From assembly GCA_964390905.1 (NCBI GenBank), contig CAYMLO010000030.1:1-64000 (forward strand): 64,000 bases of DNA. The letters run 5' to 3'. This stretch comes from JAFGLZ01 sp964390905 (GTDB taxonomy: Bacteria > Planctomycetota > Phycisphaerae > UBA1845 > JAFGLZ01). The notes under the pieces are model-generated. The model saw nothing but the letters and a program-made list of their open reading frames with translations. It ran no database searches and had not been told where the DNA came from. The position numbers and the translations under genes were made by a program. Position 1 is the first letter of the stretch; the number at the start of each line of letters is the position of its first letter. Positions 18,966 to 26,203 of the stretch are shown piece after piece.

Positions 18966-20174
18966 CTACCCCTTGCCGCGAAGCCGGTAGGCGGCCGCCA
19001 GGCCGCCGGAGGCGGTCTCGCGATAGAGGGACGGTAGGTCGTGACCGGTCTGGCGCATGACGGCCACCACCTCGTCGAACGGGATACGGTGACCGCCGTC
19101 GGAGAACAGCGCGTACTCGGCGCAGGTCAGCGCGCGAGCGGCGGCGAAGGCGTTGCGCTCGATGCAGGGAATCTGGACGAGCCCGGCCACCGGGTCACAC
19201 GTCAACCCCATGTGATGCTCGAGCGCCATCTCGGCTGCGTACTCCGCCTGTCGGGCCGTGCCCCCCAAGAGCTGCACCGCCGCCCCGGCCGCCATCGCAC
19301 AGGCCGTGCCGATCTCGCCCTGGCAGCCTACCTCTGCGCCGGAGACGGACGCGTTGTGCTTGACTAAGTTCCCGACCAGGCCCGCCGTCGCCAGGCCGCG
19401 GAGAACGGCGTCCTCGTCGCAGTCGATGGTCTCGTGCAGATAGCGGAGGACGGCCGGCACGGCCCCGCACGAGCCACACGTCGGCGCGCTGACGATCACG
19501 CCGCCCGAGGCATTCTCCTCGGCCGAGGCAAGCGCATACGCCGACAGGAGCGCGGTTCGCCTGAACCGCGGGCCCGCGGTCCGCGCCTTGCGGTGAAACG
19601 CCCAAGCCTTCCGCGCCAACCCCAACCCCCCCGGCAGCACACCCTCGGCCTGGATGCCCCGATCGATCGCCGCACGCATCGCATGCCACGCCTCGCGAAG
19701 AAACGTCCAGATCTCCGCGCCCTCACGCTGCTCGACGTACTCCCAGAGCGTCCAGCCCGATTCCTCGCACCGCGCCAAGATGTCGGCCATCGTGTGCAGG
19801 TCGTAGACGGCGGCAGCCTGTAGATCCTGGCCCTCTTCCCGCAACGCGCCGCCGCCGATGCTGTACACCTGCCACGACGCCAGCACCCCACCCGCATCGT
19901 CCAAGGTTTCGAAGCGCATCGCGTTGGGGTGCAGAGGCAGCTCCTGCTCTGGTTCCCACACGATCTCGACGGGCGCGGGGGCAAACGCATCGCGGAGCGC
20001 CACGTCGGTCAGGTGCCCCTTGCCCGTGGCCGCGAGGCTTCCGAAGAGCGTGACGCGATACCGCGCTGCATCAGGATACTGCCCGCCGAAGCGCTCCGCC
20101 GCCCGTCGGGGCGCCATCGTGTGGCTGCTCGATGGGCCCACGCCAATGCGGATCAGCTCGCGAATCGATTCCAT
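18966..20174 (-). CDS. sdaA: L-serine dehydratase, iron-sulfur dependent, single chain
   Basis: Encodes 402 aa from ATG 20174 with GAGGG 7 nt upstream. The beta domain begins with the signature GVGPSSSHTMAP. The alpha domain carries the cysteines expected to bind the catalytic 4Fe-4S cluster, in PTCGSCGAVP, VGCQGEIGTACAM and TCDPVAGLVQIPC. It deaminates L-serine to pyruvate and ammonia in the cytosol. The length is slightly short of the E. coli enzyme (454 aa) but all motifs are present. It is the last gene of a probable three-gene unit with the lyase and amidohydrolase upstream. Confidence 0.9.
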   Translation of the reverse strand: MESIRELIRIGVGPSSSHTMAPRRAAERFGGQYPDAARYRVTLFGSLAATGKGHLTDVALRDAFAPAPVEIVWEPEQELPLHPNAMRFETLDDAGGVLASWQVYSIGGGALREEGQDLQAAAVYDLHTMADILARCEESGWTLWEYVEQREGAEIWTFLREAWHAMRAAIDRGIQAEGVLPGGLGLARKAWAFHRKARTAGPRFRRTALLSAYALASAEENASGGVIVSAPTCGSCGAVPAVLRYLHETIDCDEDAVLRGLATAGLVGNLVKHNASVSGAEVGCQGEIGTACAMAAGAAVQLLGGTARQAEYAAEMALEHHMGLTCDPVAGLVQIPCIERNAFAAARALTCAEYALFSDGGHRIPFDEVVAVMRQTGHDLPSLYRETASGGLAAAYRLRGKG

Positions 20175-20234
20175 CCGAGGTCCCTCACGACAGGGCCACC
20201 GGCGATGCTGTTCTCGTCAGGACGCGTGTCCGTT

Positions 20235-21188
20235 CTACTGATCAGGATACACGAATTCGGGGTAGCGCTGCTGCAGCCACGCCCGAACCGCGACCACGGT
20301 CTCGTCCGACCAACCGATGTAGGGAGCCCGACACCGCTGGTGCCCCAGCATGCATCCGGCGGCGACGGCCAGCCCCTTGTCGACGACCGGGTCGATCGCG
20401 CCCTCGTTGCGTTCTTCCAAGAGCGCCTCCAACTCGCCGTAAAACAGAGTCGCGTGCCGCTGCATGCGCATGGCCTGGTCCCACTTGCCCGCGTCGGCCT
20501 GGGCGTACATCTCCAGCGCGAACCGAGGATCGGTCAGCACCAGCGTGCTGTAGCACCCCCGTGCCCCGAGCTGCATCCCGGAGACGAGCAGGTTCTCACC
20601 GACGAAGTAGGACAGCCCGGGCGTCATCATGATGCTCTCCTGCAACGCCGCGAAGTGAGACCCCGCGAAGGTGAACTTCACCCCGATCAGGTTGGGCGCG
20701 ACCTCGAGCACCTTGAGATAGTCCGAGCCGGTCAGGAACCGCTTGGAACGCGGGATGTTGTAGTGAACCAGCGGCATGTCCGGGCAGGCCGTGTGGACGT
20801 CCTTGAAGAATGCGAGCAGCTCCCGATCCGTCAGTTCCATCCAGTAGGGGACATTCACCTGCACGGCCCCGACGGCGTCCTTCCCCGCGGCGTATTCCAG
20901 CAGTCGGATGGTTTTGGCCGTCGCGTCCGAACAACAGCCAACCTGCAGGGGCATCTGCGCCTTCCCGCACAGCTCGGCCTGGATGTCGACCATCCGGCGG
21001 AACTCATCGAGCTCGAGGGCGTAGAACTCGCTCGAGCTGCCCGTCGTGTACATGCCGTGTACGCCCGCCGCGATCATGCGCTCGATGTTCGCGGCATAGG
21101 TCGTCTCGTCGAAGCGGTCGGCTTCGTCCCAGGGCAGCGTGAGGCCCGCCCAGATCCCCCGAACGTCGTCCGCCGTCAGTCTTGCCAT
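20235..21188 (-). CDS. DHDPS/N-acetylneuraminate lyase family aldolase
   Basis: Encodes 317 aa from ATG 21188 with GGGAG 6 nt upstream. It is a TIM-barrel class I aldolase: the alpha-keto-acid loop TTGSSSEF near residue 50, the catalytic tyrosine in VHYNIPR, and the Schiff-base lysine in LIGVKFTF. The family includes dihydrodipicolinate synthase, N-acetylneuraminate lyase and sugar-acid dehydratases. The variant TTGSSSE loop argues against housekeeping DapA. It is encoded 15 bp after an amidohydrolase and 60 bp before serine dehydratase, suggesting breakdown of a keto-acid-derived substrate to pyruvate. The exact substrate is unknown. Confidence 0.8.
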   Translation of the reverse strand: MARLTADDVRGIWAGLTLPWDEADRFDETTYAANIERMIAAGVHGMYTTGSSSEFYALELDEFRRMVDIQAELCGKAQMPLQVGCCSDATAKTIRLLEYAAGKDAVGAVQVNVPYWMELTDRELLAFFKDVHTACPDMPLVHYNIPRSKRFLTGSDYLKVLEVAPNLIGVKFTFAGSHFAALQESIMMTPGLSYFVGENLLVSGMQLGARGCYSTLVLTDPRFALEMYAQADAGKWDQAMRMQRHATLFYGELEALLEERNEGAIDPVVDKGLAVAAGCMLGHQRCRAPYIGWSDETVVAVRAWLQQRYPEFVYPDQ

Positions 21189-21203
21189 CACGTGCTCCCT
21201 GGC

Positions 21204-21998
21204 CTAGAGGTCAAACAGCTCTTCGGCGTTCTCGAAGAGGATCCGCCGCTTGTCGTCGTCGTCGATCTCCGCGTGATCGATTCGGGCCCGTTGCATCGGC
21301 GCCGAGTAGAGCGGCGAGTCCGTTCCGAAGAGCATCCTGTCGGCGCCGATCTCACCGACGGCCCATTCGATCAGATTGGGCGTCAGGTTGGCCGCGCTGG
21401 ACGTGTCCACCAGAACGTTGCCGTTCTTGCAGGCCTGGATCGCGCGGACCTGATGCGTCGGGTTATCGTCCCACCCGCATCCGAGATGGCTCAGGATGAG
21501 CGTCATCTCGGGGAACGCGTCCGCGAAACCCACGAAGTCCTCGGGCATGCTGTTCTGATCGCCGCTGTGGGCCAGGACGATGGCGTCACGTTCGGCCGCG
21601 AACTCGAAGAGCGTTCTGCCCTGTTCGACGATCGAGTAGCCGTGCTCCTCGGGGTGGATCTTGATGCCCACACACCGGGACAGCGCAAGCATGTCGGCAG
21701 TCTGCTCCAACGTCTCTCGTTTGAGGGGATCCACGACAACCCACTGCCGCAGACGATCATCTTGGGCCACCGCTTCCGCCGCCTCCTCATTCCCGCTGAC
21801 GGGGTCCGCGCCGCATCTCGGCATCAGGGCGCGTAGCGGGGAGACGAACGACAGCCGCGTGTTGGCCCGCTCCGCGCGGTCAGCAACCGTCCGCGGATCG
21901 GCGCTCATGAACCGACGCTTCAGCGCCGAGCCCTCGCTCCGGCTCACGCCGAAATGGGCGTGGACGTCAATCGCCTGCAGGTCCCTGATCGCCGACAT
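21204..21998 (-). CDS. Amidohydrolase-2 family metal-dependent hydrolase
   Basis: Encodes 264 aa from ATG 21998 with AGAAGG upstream. Metal-binding residues sit in DVHAHFG at the start, KIHPEE, LAHSGD and LSHLGCG, and FGTDSP near the end, as in the Amidohydro_2 (TIM-barrel, ACMSD-like) family that hydrolyses or decarboxylates small carbonyl compounds. It is the first gene of the unit running to sdaA, with a promoter candidate at 22044-22072. No signal peptide, so cytosolic. Substrate not predictable. Confidence 0.8.
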   Translation of the reverse strand: MSAIRDLQAIDVHAHFGVSRSEGSALKRRFMSADPRTVADRAERANTRLSFVSPLRALMPRCGADPVSGNEEAAEAVAQDDRLRQWVVVDPLKRETLEQTADMLALSRCVGIKIHPEEHGYSIVEQGRTLFEFAAERDAIVLAHSGDQNSMPEDFVGFADAFPEMTLILSHLGCGWDDNPTHQVRAIQACKNGNVLVDTSSAANLTPNLIEWAVGEIGADRMLFGTDSPLYSAPMQRARIDHAEIDDDDKRRILFENAEELFDL

Positions 21999-22043
21999 GG
22001 CTACACCTTCTGGCCCGTATGATGGGCCGATCAGCGGAGGGCA

Positions 22044-22072
22044 TCTATACGCCAAGGCCTGTCGGCTCGCAA
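22044..22072 (-). promoter_or_regulatory. Promoter candidate for the amidohydrolase-lyase-sdaA unit
   Basis: On the minus strand TTGCGA (22072-22067), a 17-bp spacer, then TATAGA (22049-22044). Four of six bases match in each hexamer. Initiation near 22037 would give a leader of about 39 nt. Confidence 0.35.
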
Positions 22073-22180
22073 GGTAACCCGGGCCTTCTCGTTTCCTGAA
22101 GAGCCGACGAAGGAGGGTCCCCGTGGGAGATGCATGAAGCGGTAGACAGACGTGGCATGTTGGCCACCGATCCGCTATGA

Positions 22181-23716
22181 GTGTTGCAGGATCGCGCGGC
22201 CTGGGTGAGACGATTGGCCGAGACACCCGCAGAACACGTTCGCTGTCAGAGGTGGGATCGACATCCCGCGCTGACGCTCTTGACGTGCGGGCTGCTGATG
22301 GCCTTGGGGTGGGCCATCAACGGCATGATCGGCAGCGCGCCGGGGGCGGCCATTCCGGGGGCCTTCATCGGCATGGCGGTGGCGGGGATCTTGGGGGTGG
22401 CGCGCGACGATCGGCAGGGGGAATCCCTCCCCGGCCTGGGGCTGGCGCGGATCGCCGCGTTCGGGGCGATCGGTTTCTGGTTTGGCGGCGAAATGACCTA
22501 CGGCCAGATGTTCGGCCTGACGAACGTCAACGTGGCCGGTGGATCGCACTATTGGTGGGGCATCCTGGGCACGGCCGTCAAGGGGTCCGCATGGCAGGGG
22601 GTCGGGGCGGCTTGCATCGGACTCGGTCTGATGCGGGGACGGTACCGATGGTGGGAGATCGCCCTGCTGATGGCGGCGATGACGGCGGCCTCGGTCGCGG
22701 GTGTCTGGCTCCTGAACCGTCCGTGGGGTCCGTCGGACAGTCTCCCGCCTGTGTGCTTCTCGTATGATCCCGTCGACCCGGCCAACCCCGACAACCTCCC
22801 CCGCACCGAGCATTGGGCTGGCCTGTGGGCGGGGCTGATCGTCCTGCTCGTCTACGCCGGACTCATCAAGAGAGACCGGGTGACGTTTCGATTCGGCGTG
22901 TTCGGTGTTCTCGGCGGCGGCCTGGGTTTCTCGGTGGGTCAGATGCTGCAGGCGTTCTCCTGGGCGCACCCGGAGTTCGCGCTCCGGCCGTGGATCGACT
23001 GGTGGAAGGTGATGGAGCTGACGTTCGGTTTCATCGGCGGCGTCTTCATCGCGCTCGCCGCGCTCACGACGCCGCGGCAAGCACTACGGTCGGACACACC
23101 CGACCCCAAGTCAGCCCCTCTTGCTGTCGAGTGGCTCGGCATGGGGGCATGGGTCTTGATGGTTGTGGGGTACTTCGTCCGGGAGCCTGTAACGAGCTTT
23201 CTGGCGGTTCTGCCGTTCGTAGCCGGGATCGTGGCCCTCTCAGGGCTTGCGTTCGGACGATGGTGGCCATGGGTCGTCGTAGGCGTCCAGGTACCGCTCG
23301 GCACGAGTTGGATCACGGCCACCGAAGTCCTGCGGGCCTATCCCGAAGACACCGGATGGACGACCAACGACGGCCGGATCGTGGGCTTCTTCGAGGTCCT
23401 CAGCCACGCCTGGCCCATGCTCGCCATCGGCCTCCTCGCCTGCGCCGTTCCCATATGGATCTGGCTCTATCGGCGTCCCGGAAAGGCAAACGCAGCGGCG
23501 TGCATCTTCCGTCTCTTCGTCGGCTATCACCTGTTCGCCGTCATCGTCCAGATGGTCTGGCAGACGCTGCACTCGGCCGCGTCGTGGCGCTGGACGGATC
23601 TTGTCTCGTTCAGTCGCCCCTTCTGGATGCTGGTCGCGGTGTACCTGGTGTGCTGGACTGCCTCGATGATCTGGCTGCCGGGCAGCGCTCCGGCTCGCAC
23701 GAGCAGTGCAAGGTGA
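22181..23716 (+). CDS. Polytopic membrane protein of unknown function
   Basis: Encodes 511 aa from a GTG at 22181 with no clear ribosome site. About eleven or twelve transmembrane helices are spread over the whole length, several rich in Gly and Trp (for example ARIAAFGAIGFWFGGEMTYG and SHYWWGILGTAVKG). A short soluble loop near 195-215 is Asp/Pro-rich. No transporter or enzyme motif is recognised. It stands alone between the amidohydrolase unit and the toxin-antitoxin genes. Coding is supported by the membrane-helix pattern and absence of stops; the function is unknown. Confidence 0.65.
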   Translation: MLQDRAAWVRRLAETPAEHVRCQRWDRHPALTLLTCGLLMALGWAINGMIGSAPGAAIPGAFIGMAVAGILGVARDDRQGESLPGLGLARIAAFGAIGFWFGGEMTYGQMFGLTNVNVAGGSHYWWGILGTAVKGSAWQGVGAACIGLGLMRGRYRWWEIALLMAAMTAASVAGVWLLNRPWGPSDSLPPVCFSYDPVDPANPDNLPRTEHWAGLWAGLIVLLVYAGLIKRDRVTFRFGVFGVLGGGLGFSVGQMLQAFSWAHPEFALRPWIDWWKVMELTFGFIGGVFIALAALTTPRQALRSDTPDPKSAPLAVEWLGMGAWVLMVVGYFVREPVTSFLAVLPFVAGIVALSGLAFGRWWPWVVVGVQVPLGTSWITATEVLRAYPEDTGWTTNDGRIVGFFEVLSHAWPMLAIGLLACAVPIWIWLYRRPGKANAAACIFRLFVGYHLFAVIVQMVWQTLHSAASWRWTDLVSFSRPFWMLVAVYLVCWTASMIWLPGSAPARTSSAR

Positions 23717-23805
23717 TTCGCGTTGCCTTCCATAGCCTCGACCCATGCAATCGACTGAAGGGGTCGCGGTCGGCTGCAGCGATTCGCTCGGGGCTGCCTT
23801 ACAGC

Positions 23806-24105
23806 TCAGGACAGTCGCCGGCGCCATTTCTCCGGATCGCGCGAGGTGTGGAAGACGCAGTAGACCGTCACCGTCGCACCTGCATATTCGTAGAAGACCG
23901 CATACGGAAAGCGCCGCACCAGCCCCCGACGGTAGTCCTCGTGGACCGTGGCGTGCATCTCGGGCGTGCGGCAAATGGTCTGGATGCAGGCATCGACGCA
24001 GCCGAGGAACTCCTCCCCCAGCCCAACGCGCCGCTCCTCGTACCAGCCATAGGCCTCGTCAATGTCTTGCTCAGCCTCTGGCGCGATGACGAGCTCAGCG
24101 GCCAT
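23806..24105 (-). CDS. ParE/RelE-superfamily toxin
   Basis: Encodes 99 aa from ATG 24105. The sequence follows the ParE fold: N-terminal APEAEQDIDEAYGWYEE, a central FPYAVFYEY strand with the conserved Arg-Phe-Pro, and the terminal VFHTSRDPEKWRRR helix. ParE toxins poison gyrase; RelE-type relatives cleave mRNA on ribosomes, and the sequence does not decide between them. The start overlaps the end of the antitoxin gene by 11 nt, as expected for a co-translated pair. Confidence 0.83.
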   Translation of the reverse strand: MAAELVIAPEAEQDIDEAYGWYEERRVGLGEEFLGCVDACIQTICRTPEMHATVHEDYRRGLVRRFPYAVFYEYAGATVTVYCVFHTSRDPEKWRRRLS

Positions 24106-24319
24106 AGCGGCTGCGGACCCTCCGCTTGACCTCATCCCACGAAAGCCCTGATGCCGGGTTGCTCATCAGGTTGGCCTTTCGCCGGGCAAGTTCCTGCTTC
24201 TGCCAGTCGTGGACGGGGATCTCGGAGGGCTGGGCCGCCAGGTCGTCCCAGAGATCCTCCACCAACTGGAGCTTCTCCGACGCGCTCAGGTCAAACACGG
24301 TAACGGCATTCGGATCCAT
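24095..24319 (-). CDS. Antitoxin, addiction-module component family
   Basis: Encodes 74 aa from ATG 24319 with GAGG 7 nt upstream. The pattern SASEKLQLVEDLWDDLA followed by a basic helix with LARRKANL and the terminal LSWDEVKRRVRSR matches the short putative addiction-module component family (TIGR02574-like) that pairs with ParE toxins. It precedes and overlaps the toxin gene. A promoter with perfect TTGACA lies at 24370-24398. It presumably neutralises the toxin and autorepresses the operon. Confidence 0.83.
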   Translation of the reverse strand: MDPNAVTVFDLSASEKLQLVEDLWDDLAAQPSEIPVHDWQKQELARRKANLMSNPASGLSWDEVKRRVRSRYGR

Positions 24320-24369
24320 CGTAGCGCCTCATGCACAGCCAAGGGCATCCCCGACCGCTTGATAAGTCG

Positions 24370-24398
24370 ATCTTCTCGCACGCCCAGCTGGCTGTCAA
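24370..24398 (-). promoter_or_regulatory. Promoter candidate for the toxin-antitoxin operon
   Basis: On the minus strand a consensus TTGACA (24398-24393) is followed after 17 bp by GAAGAT (24375-24370). The -10 is weak (three of six). Initiation near 24363 gives a leader of about 44 nt before the antitoxin ATG. Confidence 0.42.
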
Positions 24399-24518
24399 GT
24401 CTCATCCCGGGTCGCACGGGCGGCTTGCCCGCCATGTCTGGCCTCGGCGACCAACAAGCCACTGGCAGCCAAGCTGGCACCGGTACGCGCCTGATTCGAT
24501 GCAATCCCCAGAGCTCCA

Positions 24519-24547
24519 TTGAATGCCGTCCGAAGCCTTCTTATACT
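24519..24547 (+). promoter_or_regulatory. Near-consensus promoter giving a probably leaderless DUF4160 mRNA
   Basis: TTGAAT (24519-24524), a 17-bp spacer, then TATACT (24542-24547). The ATG of the DUF4160 gene starts at 24554, exactly where transcription would begin (7 nt after the -10), so the message would have no leader. No ribosome site is present. Confidence 0.55.
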
Positions 24548-24553
24548 TGATTC

Positions 24554-24796
24554 ATGCCAACGGTGTTGAAGGTGAAGGGGTATCGGTTCTTCTTCTTCAG
24601 CCTGGAAGGAGGCGAGCCGCCGCATATACACGTCGAGCACGCAGAGAGGTACGCGAAGTTCTGGCTGGATCCGATCGCACTCGCGCGCTCACGTGGGTTC
24701 AGGAGGGCGGAGCTGTCCGAGCTTCTGAAAACGATTGAGGAGAACAGGCAGCTGTTCAAGGACAGATGGGATGAGCGCTTTAGCGGTCAAGTATGA
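24554..24796 (+). CDS. DUF4160 domain protein
   Basis: Encodes 80 aa. The start MPTVLKVKGYRFFFFSLEGG and the PPHIHVEHAERYAKFWL segment are diagnostic of DUF4160, a small protein commonly encoded just before DUF2442, which is the case here with a 26-nt overlap. The pair has toxin-antitoxin-like gene organisation, but no biochemical activity is established. Translation appears to start at the 5' end of the mRNA. Confidence 0.85.
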   Translation: MPTVLKVKGYRFFFFSLEGGEPPHIHVEHAERYAKFWLDPIALARSRGFRRAELSELLKTIEENRQLFKDRWDERFSGQV

Positions 24797-25013
24797 GCCC
24801 CTGGCGGTTGACGTGAAGTGTACCGATGACGCCCTCGTCGTGGTCCTGATGGACGGACGCGAGGTATCCGCCCCCCTCGCCTGGTTCCCACGATTGCAGA
24901 AGGCCACGCCCGACCAGAGAAACGAATGGCGACTGATCGGCGGGGGTATCGGGATTCACTGGGAATCCGTCGACGAAGACATCTCCGTCGAAAGCCTTCT
25001 GGCTGTGCGGTAG
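24771..25013 (+). CDS. DUF2442 domain protein
   Basis: Encodes 80 aa from ATG 24771, inside the 3' end of the DUF4160 gene. It shows the DUF2442 pattern: DVKCTDDALVVVLMDGREV, PLAWFPRL, WRLIGGGIGIHWESVDEDIS and a terminal LLAVR. DUF2442 proteins are small and DNA-binding-like, and accompany DUF4160. The overlap implies coupled translation. A regulator or antitoxin role is inferred from context only. Confidence 0.87.
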   Translation: MSALAVKYEPLAVDVKCTDDALVVVLMDGREVSAPLAWFPRLQKATPDQRNEWRLIGGGIGIHWESVDEDISVESLLAVR

Positions 25014-25129
25014 AGAATCGCCTATCCTTCACTGATGGGGGCAACCCCAGGTTGTCGCACGCGCTAGACGCAACATGCCCCAGCAGGAGATTCCTCATCC
25101 CCGGATTGGGTCCCAGGAGATCAGAACGA

Positions 25130-26038
25130 ATGCAGAAGACGCCAGACGAAGAGGACCTGATAGACTTCTCCCACCACGTGGTTGCAGTGATCGATGTGTC
25201 GGGCCAGAGAACGTATCTGGAGAAGATGACCTCTATCCCGGAGTCTCCAGAAGAGAAGGCGCTGTTTACCAGGAACGCGCAGAAGACGGTGGGCGTAGTC
25301 CTCAAAGTGCGCAAGAAGTTCCGGGAGGAGTACCTCAAGGCATTCCAAGGCCCGAGCGAGCTCGATGATCGCGTCGCCAAGGTGGGCGAGGACGCGAGGG
25401 GAACCTGGGCACGACTAACCGACTGTAAGCTTCGCATGCAGCAATTCAGCGATACTGTACTGCTGTATTCGCCTCTGAGGACCTCCTATGACGACCTTAC
25501 CATGCGCGGGGTCTACGCGATCCTTGTGGCCGCAGGCAGTGTCATGGTGACGGGCCTGGGAAGCGGTGAATTCGTGCTTCGCGGGGGCATTGAGGTGGGC
25601 CTCTGCACGGAGCTCGAGGAGAACGACATCTATGGGTATCCCGTATTGAGGGCCTACGAACTTGAGCACTTAGTTGCTGGGTACCCTCGCATCGTCATTG
25701 GGCAAGGTGTGCTCAGGTATCTCGACGCCTGGGAGGTAACGTCTGAGACGGACGCGCAAAGCGAACACAACAGGGAACTGGCGGAGGTGTGTCGCCATCT
25801 GATGTGTCATGATCAAGACGGGGCGGTGATCGTCGATTTCTTGGGGAAGGGGATGTATGACCTGGCAAGGACACACACCGGCCTGTTTGACTTGACTCGG
25901 CAGGTGGCTACGAAAGGCAGGGAGTTCGTGGTCCGCGAGCACAAGCGCTTCGCAGACGAGGGGAACCACAAGCTGGCGCTGAAGTACGCGCTCCTACGGC
26001 ATTACTATGACTCGAGAATCGGATTGTGGGAGGCCTGA
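25130..26038 (+). CDS. Degenerate class III nucleotidyl-cyclase-like protein
   Basis: Encodes 302 aa from ATG 25130 with AGGAG 10 nt upstream. Not a named family to me, but the layout resembles class III adenylate/guanylate cyclase domains: the first metal Asp in AVIDVSG (D22), the second in FSDTVLLY (D108), then RGGIEVG (151-157) and YGYPVLRAYELE (168-178). The transition-state Asn and Arg of active enzymes align with Leu and Glu here, so activity may be lost or altered. About 100 C-terminal residues are helical. No membrane segment. It lies 116 bp after DUF2442 and 165 bp before an AAA ATPase, within an accessory region. A signalling or defence role is speculation. Confidence 0.6.
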   Translation: MQKTPDEEDLIDFSHHVVAVIDVSGQRTYLEKMTSIPESPEEKALFTRNAQKTVGVVLKVRKKFREEYLKAFQGPSELDDRVAKVGEDARGTWARLTDCKLRMQQFSDTVLLYSPLRTSYDDLTMRGVYAILVAAGSVMVTGLGSGEFVLRGGIEVGLCTELEENDIYGYPVLRAYELEHLVAGYPRIVIGQGVLRYLDAWEVTSETDAQSEHNRELAEVCRHLMCHDQDGAVIVDFLGKGMYDLARTHTGLFDLTRQVATKGREFVVREHKRFADEGNHKLALKYALLRHYYDSRIGLWEA

Positions 26039-26203
26039 CGTTCCCTCTCATTCCTCCCCGGATGCCCTCCGCAGGCGTCTGCCATTTCTACTCACTCAGT
26101 GCGGCGTCCAGATGGTCCCCCGGTTGTTGACCGAGAAGGAGGCAGGTAGACTCCTGGATCGAGTGAGGGCGGCTGCCTCCTGGCCAATTGGGGGTGCTAC
26201 GCG

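Noticed and set aside
19929..21836. 635-codon plus-strand frame across sdaA, lyase and amidohydrolase genes
   Set aside because: It spans three well-supported minus-strand genes and shows no recognisable protein features.
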